Below, in pieces: positions 54,653-64,000 of a stretch of 64,000 nt of DNA. Source of the DNA: Zygaena filipendulae (Eukaryota > Arthropoda > Insecta > Lepidoptera > Zygaenidae); assembly GCA_907165275.2 (NCBI GenBank), contig OU015651.1, positions 890,501-954,500 on the forward strand. Direction: 5' to 3'. Each line of letters begins with the position of its first letter. Positions within the stretch are counted from its first letter, which is position 1. Below the pieces are notes generated by a model that saw only the letters and a program-made list of their open reading frames with translations, searched no databases and was not told the origin of the DNA. The translations under genes and the position numbers were made by a program.

Positions 54653-55434
54653 TACAGACGATTATGCGCGAGCACGATAGTGTAGATGGCATACTCGGCT
54701 ATTCGCCAATCATCGTCTATGCGGTCTATGATCGCCTGCGGGCTGCAACGAGGCTGCAACCCGTAAATTATCGGTTTTTGTACAGAGAAGGCCACATCCA
54801 TCATCACCCGTCTGCACTCTTTAGACTTCCAAATTTATAAAATCCTAGTAGACTTTCTTACTTTTAACGACATTAAATTATTACTTATCATTCGTTCATA
54901 TTCTCTTATTTATTTAAGTATAAGCTCAGAGTAAATATACTATATATATACTATATATATATATATACTATATATATAAGTATATAATTTCTATATATAG
55001 GTTCTATAATTCTATATATAGGTATAAGTATATAATTTCTGTCTTGTTCCATTGTACATAGTTCTTCCCATTTCACTATTCTTATTACAACGAACGCCCA
55101 AAATTTTCGCTCGTTCATTTTAAATTCTTTTTGCAAACTAAATTAACGCGACACTGGCAACAATGTTATTAATGACAATTGCCATGTTTAAGTCTGGCTT
55201 AAAGGACTTGTATCCATGGCCGTTAAATAAATAAAAAAAAAAATGACAATTGCCATAAAAAAAAAATAAAAAAAATTATTTGCTCAGTGTGTGAAACAAA
55301 ACGTTATTAAATAAGTATTAAAACTAATATAAGTTATGGTTATGTTTTCATAATTCATAATCGTCTGTGATTTTACGTAGGTATACTCTTTGTGTACCTA
55401 CTCGGTGATTTACTAGCGTTTTTGGTATTCCTAG
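54653..55434. other. Upstream region of CMTR2 with TA-rich tract
   Basis: Positions 54938-55030 are a TATATATA microsatellite with CTATATATAGG variants. The rest, apart from the short insertion at 55186-55241, is AT-rich and presumably holds the CMTR2 promoter; no clear TATA box or initiator could be assigned. Confidence 0.5.
55186..55241 (+). mobile_element. 56-bp LINE tail insertion with 15-bp target duplication
   Basis: AATGACAATTGCCAT at 55171-55185 is repeated at 55242-55256. Between them is only GTTTAAGTCTGGCTTAAAGG, a short TTGTATCCATGGCCGTT piece and an AAATAAATAAAAAAAAAA tail. This is the mark of an extremely 5'-truncated retrotransposon insertion. Confidence 0.85.
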
Positions 55435-58400
55435 ATGAATTCAAGTAATTGCCCATCCGGTAACTTTTCGGAGTATAAACAAAACTACCTAAGAAATGGG
55501 GATCTTCGCGATGAGCTGAACAATTTATTTAATAAAAAGTATAAGTTTCGCTTCGATAATGAGTGGAAACTACCCATTCATGATGTTTGGTTTACTAGTC
55601 CGCCGTGGAAGGTCAAAAATCTGCAAGAATTGAAAGAGAAACTGAATTTTCATAAGAGTCAACTGAATGATTTTAATCTTGAGGAGTGGAGCAGCCACAC
55701 ACGTCGGCGGAACCCAGCCGGCGAGGTCTGCTGGAGAGTGAAAGCCTCGGTAAACCCTGAATTCTTGACACAAGCTTGGACAAAGTTTCACGAATGTTTG
55801 TGTACGTATAATATTGTATCAAATGAAGCTCTATATACGAAGGAAATGGTGTCGCTACATCTGTGCGAGGCTCCGGGAGCCTTCATAACATCTCTCAATC
55901 ATTATTTGAAAACACACCATCCTGACATTAACGTTAGTTTCTAACCTTACTATGTATCTGATTAATTGTAATCTGTGTATCTCCATATTTTTTTAAATAA
56001 ATCTTTTTTGCTTTTGTTTAGTGGAAATGGTTAGCAAGCACATTGAACCCTTATCATGAAGGTAACTCTTTATCGAACATGATAACTGATGATCGGTTCA
56101 TGTTCCATACACTTGACAACTGGCACTTTGGTGCAGACAGCACTGGCAATCTGATGAATTGGGAAAACGCATGGGCTATCATTGAAAAGGCCAAATCACT
56201 TGGGAAGGTAAGTTGCTGTTATTTTTTAATATACATTAAACTTTGTAATCAATAAAAAACTTTTTTAAAGTTCTGTAAGCAGAATCAGGTTTAATTATAT
56301 TGTGTCTGTCAGCACCTCATGAAAGGCAAATTAAGTGCATAAGCAAACCCATTTTATAGAATAACCGTAACTATTTCATGAGTGGATGTGCCCTGAGGTT
56401 TCACCCTCGTTAATTTTGGAATTTCCGCAGGAATTGCAGGATAAAAAGTACCCTATGTCCTTCTCTACCCCTGACGATGTGTGCGCACAATGTCATGATG
56501 ATCGGTGGAGCTGTTTAGTTGTGAAAACGTAACAATAAACAATTTCACACATATGTATACGGAAACCTCACTGCACAATCTCCATTAGCATCTGGCCGGT
56601 TTTTGATATATAATCACAAATTGCTTGCAGGTCCTTTTAGTGACAGCCGATGGGTCAATAGATTGTCTCCATGAGCCTGATGCCCAGGAAGAGATCACAT
56701 CACATTTGCATTATTGTGAAATCATCACAGCATTGCAAACATTGAGTCAAGGTTAGTTACAATTTTTTTCAACTTTCACATACATATTAATAATGCTTGG
56801 ACATTAGGTATCACAGTCTACACGCAAAATGGGCGCCTAGTCATCGAATTGCCGAAGCCAGCCCATTTACAAATAGGTATCACAGTTTATCACACAGCTA
56901 TGCGAAACAATGCTAAGCTCGTTTTATAGACAACTGAAATACTATTTAGTCTTTTCGTTCTAACTACATGTGATTGGAGGGTTGGTTAGCTATTCCCTGC
57001 GGTTTCACTTGCGTTAATTTCAGAGCTCTTGCAGGAATTCCAGGATAGAAAGTACCCAGACAAAGTGTATGCAAAACTTCATGATGATCGGTTGTGTACT
57101 CACATTCGCATGTAATGTAACACTAGCTGTTCTGCGCGGTTTCACCCACATCAATTTTGGAGATCCCGTAGGATTTCTGTAGCAAAAAGTACCCTATGTC
57201 GTTCACTGTACCCCTGGCAATGTGTATGCAAAATTTCATGATGATCGGTTGAGCTGTTAAGGTGTGAAAGCGTAGCAGACAGACATAATATTATATCTTC
57301 TATTGTTCTATAGAGTTCTTAAGCTTGTTATATTTTTGTTTTAGGTGGGACTTTAGTATTCAAATTATTTACAATGTTTGAACATTCAACTGTGAGCTTA
57401 CTTTACCTCATCAACCACTTTTTTGGAGAAGTCAACATTTACAAGCCGGTTACCTCTCGCCAAGGCAATTCGGAAGTGTATGCAATCTGTTTGGACTACA
57501 AAGGGTCACAAAAATTGGAACCATACATTGCAGTTTTAAAATCTGTCTACGGTACTCAACTCTATGGTAATCTGTCATTGTTTCCATTTGAAGCAATACC
57601 TGAATCATTTCTCCAACAAATTGAAGAGTGTGCGTCATATTTCTGCTCAATGCAGTGTCGGGTTATAAACGAGAACCTTCAAGCGTATTTAATGCAGAAT
57701 AATATTTCATTCCATACAAATATAAAGAAACTTCGCGCAGCCGTTGCTACCGAGTTTATCACACTGTATAATTTAAGACCTTTGCCGTATGAATACGAAA
57801 TATTAAAGGGCGCACTACACGAGGAGAACAAGATGAATACAAATCCTAGATTTCACCGTGGTTCCTATACGGAAAGACAGTTATATAGTAAAATGTCCAT
57901 GAAAGAAAAGTTGCAGAACATTCACTCTACATTGCTGACTGATATACTCACAAACCCTTCTATGTATATCGACACGCCATCAAAATGGCTTTGCATTTAT
58001 GACTATGATAAGAATTATGTATTAAAACTATTGTTTCAGTATGGGAATCCAATAGTTAAGGTGAACAGTTCAAAATTTATCTTTATGCCAATATTCAGAC
58101 TTTATCAACAGATATTATCGGAGAATGAGTTTAAAAAGATTCTTGGTCAAGATGAAAATGTTATTACTGAGAATGTCGATCACACTACCAACAAACATTT
58201 TAATATGCCTTTACATAGTAATTCCGACACATATAGTATTTATGAAAAGGACAGTTTAGCAACACTATGTGATATTTTAAGTCACTTGTCTGTGGGAGAT
58301 AATTTATCAGTTGATAATTTTAATCTTCTGACTCATTTTAATGTAAGCATTCTATTTATTCTTGCAAAAAAGTGTTTTGAGAAAATCTCTTTTACCTGTA

Positions 58401-58633
58401 CAGGCAGGATCATGTTGTATAAATTAATGGACAAAAATGCATTTTTATATTTGGATGAGATAAGAAATGAATGCAACAGAGTCCAGAGCAGTGGAACAAA
58501 AGATGTTCTGAATTCTCTGCCAGTGCAAATGACGAACGTTGGAGAATTTTTCAATATCATTGTGTTGTACAACAATACGATGTATAGAAATAAGTGTGTA
58601 GAATACATAAAACGTATTCAACAATCTATTTAA
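55435..58633 (+). CDS. CMTR2: Cap-specific mRNA 2'-O-methyltransferase 2 (CMTR2)
   Basis: CMTR2 adds the 2'-O-methyl group to the second transcribed nucleotide of capped mRNA (cap2) using S-adenosylmethionine. Four exons fit by phase: 55435-55932, 56022-56207, 56631-56751 and 57345-58633, together 697 residues (vertebrate proteins are about 770). Landmarks: NDFNLEEWSSHTRR before the fold, the SAM-binding motif SLHLCEAPGAFITSLNHYLK at about residue 141-160, WLASTLNPYHEGN, the catalytic aspartate in VLLVTADGSID, the lysine in GGTLVFKLFTMFEH, and GNSEVYAICLDYKG; these are the RrmJ/FtsJ-type K-D-K-E residues. The C-terminal third is less conserved and corresponds to the degenerate second methyltransferase-like region. 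The Drosophila counterpart is adrift. Introns 2 and 3 each hold CCCGCGGTTTCACC repeats. The start is the first ATG in frame. Confidence 0.94.
56381..56553 (+). repeat. CCCGCGGTTTCACC family copy in CMTR2 intron 2
   Basis: A diverged copy with GCCCTGAGGTTTCACCCTCG, ATTGCAGGATAAAAAGTACC and CATGATGATCGGTGGAGCTG. The normal TATAATATTAG tail is missing. Confidence 0.6.
56985..57290 (+). repeat. Two CCCGCGGTTTCACC family copies in CMTR2 intron 3
   Basis: Copies at about 56985-57115 (TTAGCTATTCCCTGCGGTTT) and 57122-57290 (ACTAGCTGTTCTGCGCGGTT) lie head to tail about 55 bp before the acceptor at 57344. Confidence 0.65.
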
Positions 58634-58873
58634 GGCTAGACATTGAAAATAATTTCGTGTTTTTTTTTTTACAAATGTAGATTATTTGAATTTCATAAAT
58701 ATTTTTAATACTTAGTATTATTAATTGTTATTATTAACAATTCATACTTATTGTGACATAAATGATTCATTATGTAAATAACAATTTGACACCGCTAGTG
58801 ATTTTTGTATAGGTACATAGGTACTTACCCAAGAAGTTGTGTTCATGTAGGTACTTTATGATAACAAATAACA

Positions 58874-59345
58874 ACTAGCTGTAGCCCGCGGTTTCACCCG
58901 CGTTTATTTGAGAAAAAAACCTACTGAAATATATTCCAATGAAAAATATTACTTAAGATTATTTACATTACCCTCCCTCCTAAAACTAGTAACAGACATT
59001 CCAATCTGGTTGGCACCAACCGCCCGATCACGACTAAAATCGGAAAGTGTGTAGGGTAGTCGGTCAAACATAATTATTATTAATACCGGTTGGACGTGGT
59101 CGGCTCGCCGGCGCACCCGACAAGCCAACCGTCCAACCAAATTGGTATGTGTGGAGGCAAATAGTCCAACTGATGTGTCTCAGTCGCATTCGAAACGCCG
59201 CCAAAACGTAGTGGTTAGGTATATACTCTTTGACGCCGCCGAGCGCTGACGAAAAGTAGGTAAAAACAAATACAGCTAATATTATTATAAATAAGTACGA
59301 CGCGACGACGATGGAACAAAACTCTGAACGCGACATTGAACACAA
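58874..59345. repeat. Repeat head fragment and an inverted-repeat element
   Basis: 58874-58905 is a head fragment (AACTAGCTGTAGCCCGCGG). Positions about 58994-59025 (ACATTCCAATCTGGTTGGCA) and 59118-59150 (GTCCAACCAAATTGGTATGT) form an imperfect inverted pair around a GC-rich middle. At 59209 is CGTAGTGGTTAGG, a word also found in the right P element and elsewhere. Nothing coding is seen. Confidence 0.5.
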
Positions 59346-59544
59346 CGTTTCATGTGATTAAATGTTTCACGTTCCCTTACGTATCTATTGTATTATCTAA
59401 TAGAATTTTGCCCATTCTTTTCGACTCTCTCTTTTTTTCTTTGGAGGCTGTAAGGTCCACAACAATAGCGGCTATCGCGTGTTTACGTCCGTACTGGTGT
59501 AATCGAAGTTTCTAAGTTGGTTCCTTGGAATCGGTCCATGGTTG

Positions 59545-59690
59545 GTTCAAATTTAGAATCTGTGAGTGAGAGAGAGAGCGAGTGATCACACTAAATTAAA
59601 ACGTACCCTCTAGGGTACTACTCTAGTAGTTGATTTAGGGTACAATTTAGTGTAGTATCTCGCTCTCACTTACTGATGCTAAATTGTATA
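59545..59690. repeat. Inverted repeat, AGTGAGAG / CTCTCACT arms
   Basis: The left arm (GAGAGCGAGTGATCACACTA then AATTAAAACGTACCCT) pairs imperfectly with the right arm (AGGGTACAATTTAGTGTAGT then ATCTCGCTCTCACT). The arms are about 50 bp around a short TAGGGTACTACTCTAG loop. The flank to 59960 is unassigned. Confidence 0.65.
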
Positions 59691-59966
59691 CGATTTAGCA
59701 TCCTAAATTGGTACCTAACCTGAATTTGCAAAGTCTAGCGCTTATGTAGTTTGTGCTTATGACCGCCCGCCTTGCAAATCATTAAACCGACGCAATAACG
59801 CAGCGTACGCACTACGCAACGGATCTCGAAAAGAATAATTGTTTCCATTTTCCTCCTCCTATTGATAAGTGATGTTATACATATAAAATACTTTTTAATT
59901 CGAACTAGTAGTTCCGGAGATTAGCGCGTTCAACCAAACAAACTCCACAGCTTTATAATATTAAAC

Positions 59967-60285
59967 AGATGTCCCCTGCGGTTTTACCCATCCTAATTTC
60001 GTAGTTCCCGCGGGAATTCCGGGATAAAAAGAACCCTATGTCCTTCCCTGTATCCCTGACAGCATGTATATTAGGATATCTGGGCGACCGGGCTTCGCTC
60101 GTAGCGCCATCTATTATTAAACAAAAAAAAAAGCAGTACCATACACTCATTTTTCATTGCCTGAAAACATGGATATAACGATGTTTTCTAAATAATAAAA
60201 CCTAGCTAGATCGATTAATCGCCCCCGAAACCTGCATACGTACTAAATTTCATAAAAATCATTGGAGCCGTTTCCGAGATTCATA
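59967..60285 (+). repeat. Two repeat pieces end to end
   Basis: About 59967-60069 is a CCCGCGGTTTCACC family head (CCCGCGGGAATTCCGGGATA). From 60075, GATATCTGGGCGACCGGGCT, TTCGCTCGTAGCGCCATCTA and, near 60260, TTGGAGCCGTTTCCGAGATT are pieces of another repeat common in Lepidoptera. Confidence 0.55.
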
Positions 60286-60290
60286 TATAT

Positions 60291-60517
60291 GGACATAGAT
60301 AAGCAATAGTGTGTTAACCCACACTGGAGAAATTTTGAGTAAATCGTGTTTTAAAAGTATAGCGCCATTTTGTGTCAACATTTTTTATATTAAATATTTA
60401 GTTACATATTTAAACAATGTAATAATGTAAACACATAATTAAAAAACGTTCCCTAACTCTCAATAAATCGTTCTGAATCAATAAGTTAAGTTTGTGGGTT
60501 AACATGTTATTGCTTAT
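60291..60517. mobile_element. MITE, GGACATAGATAAGC family, copy 2
   Basis: Same element as 15900-16134, with the same left end GGACATAGATAAGCAATA and TGTGGGTTAACATGTTATTG at the right, but the outer right terminus has decayed after TTGCTTAT. Confidence 0.7.
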
Positions 60518-61174
60518 ATACCTATATACTATACAAGAATTGCTCGTAGATAGATTAAATAATTTTAAGGAAAGTATCAATTGTATCAACTTGTATGGTC
60601 TTATGGTGAAATAAATAAATTATTTTATTTAATTTTTTTTAAGTCATAGGTGATCTTTGGTCATAGGGGGCAAATGGTAAGTGATTACCGCCGCCCATGA
60701 ACATCTGCAACACCAGAAGGCAATAAATTTATTATTATTAAAAAAAAAAGAAAGAAAAATCGTTTTAAATTAATTCTGAGATCGTAACACCACTGTGCAC
60801 TGGTTCACCCTGAGGGTTCACCAGTGGAAGTTTTTTTTCAATTTTATAAAACCGGAAAATGAACTATATTTTATTTATAATTTTGAATTTACGCGCGGAA
60901 ACCAAAGATCCAATTCGTACTACGACCACTAGTTTGACAGCACGAATTATTCGTCTGTGAATAAAGCGATGGTTAAAAAGTTGGTCTATGATGAACTTTT
61001 TCAACATTGTTTTGTACGTAGATGGAGAATCTCCGTCTACGGTTTTGTAGTGAGCAGAGAGAAGGTAATCACTACGTTGTGAGTGGAGTGATTTTCGACG
61101 GATTTTCGTATGAATCAAAGAGTTTTATTTTTTTGTTAAGGTGTGAATCAGAGATAATATAGTTTAAACATTAC
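60518..61174. other. Repeat-rich intergenic sequence
   Basis: Includes a short repeat with GTAAGTGATTACCGCCGCCC and an ATTATTATT tail (about 60640-60740), a small CACTGGTTCACCC palindrome near 60796, and an 84-codon minus frame (60864-61118) with no supporting motif. AGAGAAGGTAATCACTACGT at 61058 is an inverted copy of sequence near 62550. Confidence 0.45.
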
Positions 61175-61580
61175 TGCGTTTTCAAGTGTGCGTTCCGTGG
61201 ATTTGGGCGCAGTTGTTCGGTTAAAATTTCACTCGTTTGAGTTGCAACCAAGCCACAGAACGATCGAGTTGTTTTTATAACCTCAAAATATTTGAAATTT
61301 CAGGCGCCATTTGTTTTCTCTCAATTCACATTGCAAATAAGACTGTTTTACATCCAATTATAAACTTTTGTGACTACGACACCTCCCCTTTGTTCGTAAG
61401 AACTCCGATTAATTTCTTTTTCAACGAATCCGGTTTTTGGCGCAAACTTTGACACTTCTTAAACAATACATAGCTGTCAGAGTGAAAATTAACCTGCTTC
61501 GGAGATGGTTGTTTGGTTGCTGCACTCGGAGCCACGGAACGGGTGAAACTACGCTCTGACAGTTGTCAGAGTAAAAGAAC
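61175..61580. repeat. GTTCCGTGG repeat, copy 2 (inverted)
   Basis: Inverted counterpart of the imp3 upstream block: TGTGCGTTCCGTGGATTTGG, GTGACTACGACACCTCCCC, ATAGCTGTCAGAGTGAAAAT and CTCTGACAGTTGTCAGAG. The two copies differ by scattered substitutions and short indels. Confidence 0.7.
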
Positions 61581-62640
61581 AATGGCAAAATTTCTATAGG
61601 AGCTGGACTTGACTTTTATTTTTCATGTCCCAAAATAAACTATAGTTAGATTGATTTGTTTTTATGTTGTAAATACCATCCCGTTTAAAAATCATATCTA
61701 AATAGCCACAATTTTTTAAAATAACATCGTAAAATCCACAATACATTTGAGGTTAGAATCAACAACTACATTTTACCCGACCTAAAAGTGTAGTTAGCAT
61801 AGAAATAATGTAGTCACAAGTGGTAGTTATCAGTCCGTAAAAAATGCCTAGGTAAAAACGACAAAGGAAATTCAAAATAGAACAACAAGTAAAGCGATTA
61901 AAATGCGTGATTGCCGGGTGTCATGTCAATTGCCAATCAAATCAAATATTAATGATTAATGACAATCACTGGCGCGGTTCGATGACCACAGATTTAGTAA
62001 CTTGTCAAAGACAAATGACGTTCCGATGTACGCAATTGAACAAAATGCTTATACTTACTATGAACCTAAATAATCTTTTTTTATTATTTTTTTATGACAG
62101 TTGTTGATTTGATGCCTACATAATTATCTAGTAAAACTATTAAGAAAAACGTAAATAATTATAGTCTTTGAATACTAAGTCATGTCATACGCGAAATGAA
62201 TCGTCAATAGGTGCGTTCTGAAACCACATACATGATGTCGTAGAAGTTACAAAAACAAAAATAAATTAATATCTTTTTTTTGTGGCTACTTATAGAGATA
62301 TTTTTTGTGTTTTTTAAAATCTTAAAAAATAAGGATTTTTTTCATATATATATCATATATGGACACCATTGTTTCGTATCGAGTCCGATCTGGCCATCCT
62401 TCTTTCACCAAGCCACAGAACGGGTTCAGAGCGCGCTCGAGCGCGTTCGAGTGCATTTGTGCGAAGCCACGGAACGCACACCAAGAGATTAGAGAAATAC
62501 GAGATTGTATTATCTATGCTAGCCCAATAAGTCTAGTTACCTAGTTAGTAAAACGTAGTGATTACCTTCTCTCTGCTAGTTAGTTTGTGGTCTTAAATTT
62601 GTTCACTACCTAACGATTTTTTATATTTTATAACGTGAAA
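61581..62640. other. Intergenic; GTTCCGTGG end fragment near 62400-62515
   Basis: 61581-62400 is AT-rich with nothing recognised. At 62409-62515 are CAAGCCACAGAACGGGTTC, GAGCGCGTTCGAGTGCA and CGAAGCCACGGAACGCAC, then TTGTATTATCTATG, the same word as the right end of the P elements. Near 62549, AACGTAGTGATTACC repeats a word found at 61058 and 7542. Confidence 0.45.
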
Positions 62641-62730
62641 CTTGAATTATGTTTAGAGAAAAATATTAAGGTTTTGTTCGTTATTGTCGGAAATCGAAAT
62701 TAATTCGTCAGTTGAATAATTTTCACCGAC

Positions 62731-62746
62731 ATGGATATAAATGAAG
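62731..62746 (+). CDS. Possible first coding exon of a downstream gene
   Basis: ATGGATATAAATGAAG is followed directly by a GTAAAATATT donor, and about 100 bp of ordinary-looking leader precedes it (ACTTTTCACCGACATGG-like context). It would encode MDINE plus one base. No downstream exon is found before the window end, so this is only a candidate. Confidence 0.25.
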
Positions 62747-63264
62747 GTAAAATATTAACCTAATTTGTTTGGCGGCATTTCATGTTTACGTTATTGTTGA
62801 TAGCATTTACTATTTTTAAATTTATGGAACAGTATGTAGTGTAACTATGACGTCCAATTAGATTCTTGATTCTTTTACTCCGTAGGATTAACCATAGTCA
62901 GAGAAAATAAAACTTTTGTTTTGAGTTCAAGAGGTTATAATAATTATAATGTATTCCTATACTTATGGTTACAAAACAATGCTAATTATATTATAAGTAT
63001 AATATATCATTGATACAAAATATAGATTTCATTTGAAATTTGGGATTTCGAAATAGTATCTCCTCAGAGAACTACCCTCAGCTAACTGGTTCTCAAAGAA
63101 TGAAGATTATTCTTTGAGAACCAAGATAAATAAGAATATAGGTAGGTACCTATATTATAAATCAGGCACGCAAAGTTCAAATCAAATATTGCAACCAAGC
63201 GTACATTTCAGATGTTACATAGATTTTGTGCTTACAACTTAGTGACCCTTTTCGGGTATGGTTT
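62747..63264. other. AT-rich sequence with a 15-bp-arm hairpin
   Basis: GGTTCTCAAAGAATGAAG pairs with ATTATTCTTTGAGAACC at 63088-63122, a 15-bp nearly perfect arm with a tiny loop. No other feature is seen. Confidence 0.6.
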
Positions 63265-63560
63265 TGAGGCTTAATTGAGTAACAAACCTCCAAACATCCA
63301 CACTTTCACATTTATAATTTAGTAGAAAGAAAGAAAAAGGAGTTTATTGGTCCCCACATAAAAAAAAAAAATAAGAGACGGAAAAAATACAAACTTAACG
63401 AATATTATGAAGGAGATAGATGGGTGTGCTGTGTGGGGGCCAATTGGTCACTGTCTCAGCATAAATGCTTCATTATGTCTGTGGGGCAGAACAAAATGAA
63501 GCGCTGGTCTTCCGATAGGGTAAGATGGGTAGGATTATATTATGTTTTATGTAATAGTCT
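63265..63560. repeat. Repeat tail followed by a possible LINE 3' end
   Basis: 63265-63326 is the tail of the CCCGCGGTTTCACC family (TTGAGTAACAAACCTCCAAA, CACTTTCACATTTATAAT). 63335-63560 reads on the minus strand like a 3' UTR with a T-rich/A-rich end near 63360 (GGAGTTTATTGGTCCCCACA on the plus strand). No reading frame is supported. Confidence 0.4.
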
Positions 63561-63605
63561 TATGTTTTATATTATAGTATTATGTTTTATATTATAGCAT
63601 TATAT
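63541..63605. repeat. Tandem repeat of a TATGTTTTATATTATAG unit
   Basis: About three imperfect units of 19-20 bp. The window's last 100 bp also hold two copies of ACAATAAAAATTATAATRGTG (63888 and 63972) around TAGGTATATACCTA. Confidence 0.6.
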
Positions 63606-64000
63606 ACTGCACCTATTATTATGTGATGTGTATGACATAGGGACTGTTGGAATGCATTGTTAATGTTGAAATGGGAAGCTGACAGCTGTAATTTGTTTTT
63701 ATATCTGTCTGTGTGTTTGTCTCCATGCACTGTGAAGAAGGTGATATATTTTTTAACAAATTTACTTATTGGAAGGGTGAGTATCATATTAAGTACAATA
63801 AAGAAGAGTTTACAACTGTAAGTCTGGTTTGTGTTTGTCATTATTGTTTAGTGCTGTTTCTATACATTATTCATTAGATTTACTATACAATAAAAATTAT
63901 AATAGTGTAGGTAGGTATATACCTACCTTTATTGTACCTACTGTACTTTTATTGTATTGTATATACAATACAATAAAAATTATAATGGTGTTGCCAGTAC

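Overview
The window is eukaryotic and almost certainly from a moth or butterfly (Lepidoptera). The protein-coding genes have short spliced exons with GT/AG junctions and insect-like proteins. The spaces between them are AT-rich and full of repeats typical of Lepidoptera: a family with a CCCGCGGTTTCACCCGCG head and a TTATAATATTAGTAGGAT tail, short LINE ends with AATAAATAAA tails, and many small inverted-repeat elements. No bacterial, viral or CRISPR locus is seen.

Host genes, left to right. (1) 40-5687 (+): the kinase-domain half of a Raf serine/threonine kinase in six exons; its 5' exons lie outside the window, and a candidate alternative last exon sits at 7149-7179. (2) 14655-14727 (+): a tRNA-Val(AAC). 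(3) 17130-21618 (-): a lysine-rich protein with two RRM domains in four exons. (4) 45461-46839 (-): imp3, the U3 snoRNP protein, with a 24-nt terminal exon. (5) 47816-49060 (+): an unrecognised two-exon protein, probably coiled-coil, head-to-head with imp3. (6) 51801-53333 (-): an intronless RBM45-type RNA-binding protein. (7) 55435-58633 (+): the cap 2'-O-methyltransferase CMTR2 in four exons, head-to-head with the RBM45 gene. Four of the genes concern RNA, but the sequence shows no operon-like link between them.

The centre, about 21.9-42.7 kb, is a transposon nest. Two nearly identical P-superfamily DNA transposons lie 133 bp apart, each bounded by its own perfect 8-bp target duplication (CCCCAGGT and ATCTATGA). 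Each carries a THAP/P-element-type transposase gene broken by shared and by private frameshifts. The left copy was invaded by a foldback-like element whose arms are 15-bp subrepeats; it is flanked by a 9-bp duplication, and the right P copy still holds the empty site. That foldback element was in turn invaded by a full-length two-ORF LINE with intact endonuclease, reverse transcriptase and RNase H motifs, a poly(A) tail and an 11-bp target duplication. The order of insertion can be read directly from the sequence.

Elsewhere there are a 5'-truncated LINE (11.5-13.7 kb), a broken LINE 3' fragment (19.7-20.0 kb), two non-autonomous elements with perfect 8-bp duplications (44.2-44.8 and 53.8-54.6 kb), a 628-bp TA-flanked MITE present three times, and several further MITE families, some nested in Raf and RRM-gene introns. 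A roughly 100-bp module centred on a small ATGCAT hairpin recurs inside otherwise different repeat families. All calls come from reading the sequence; no database search was possible.
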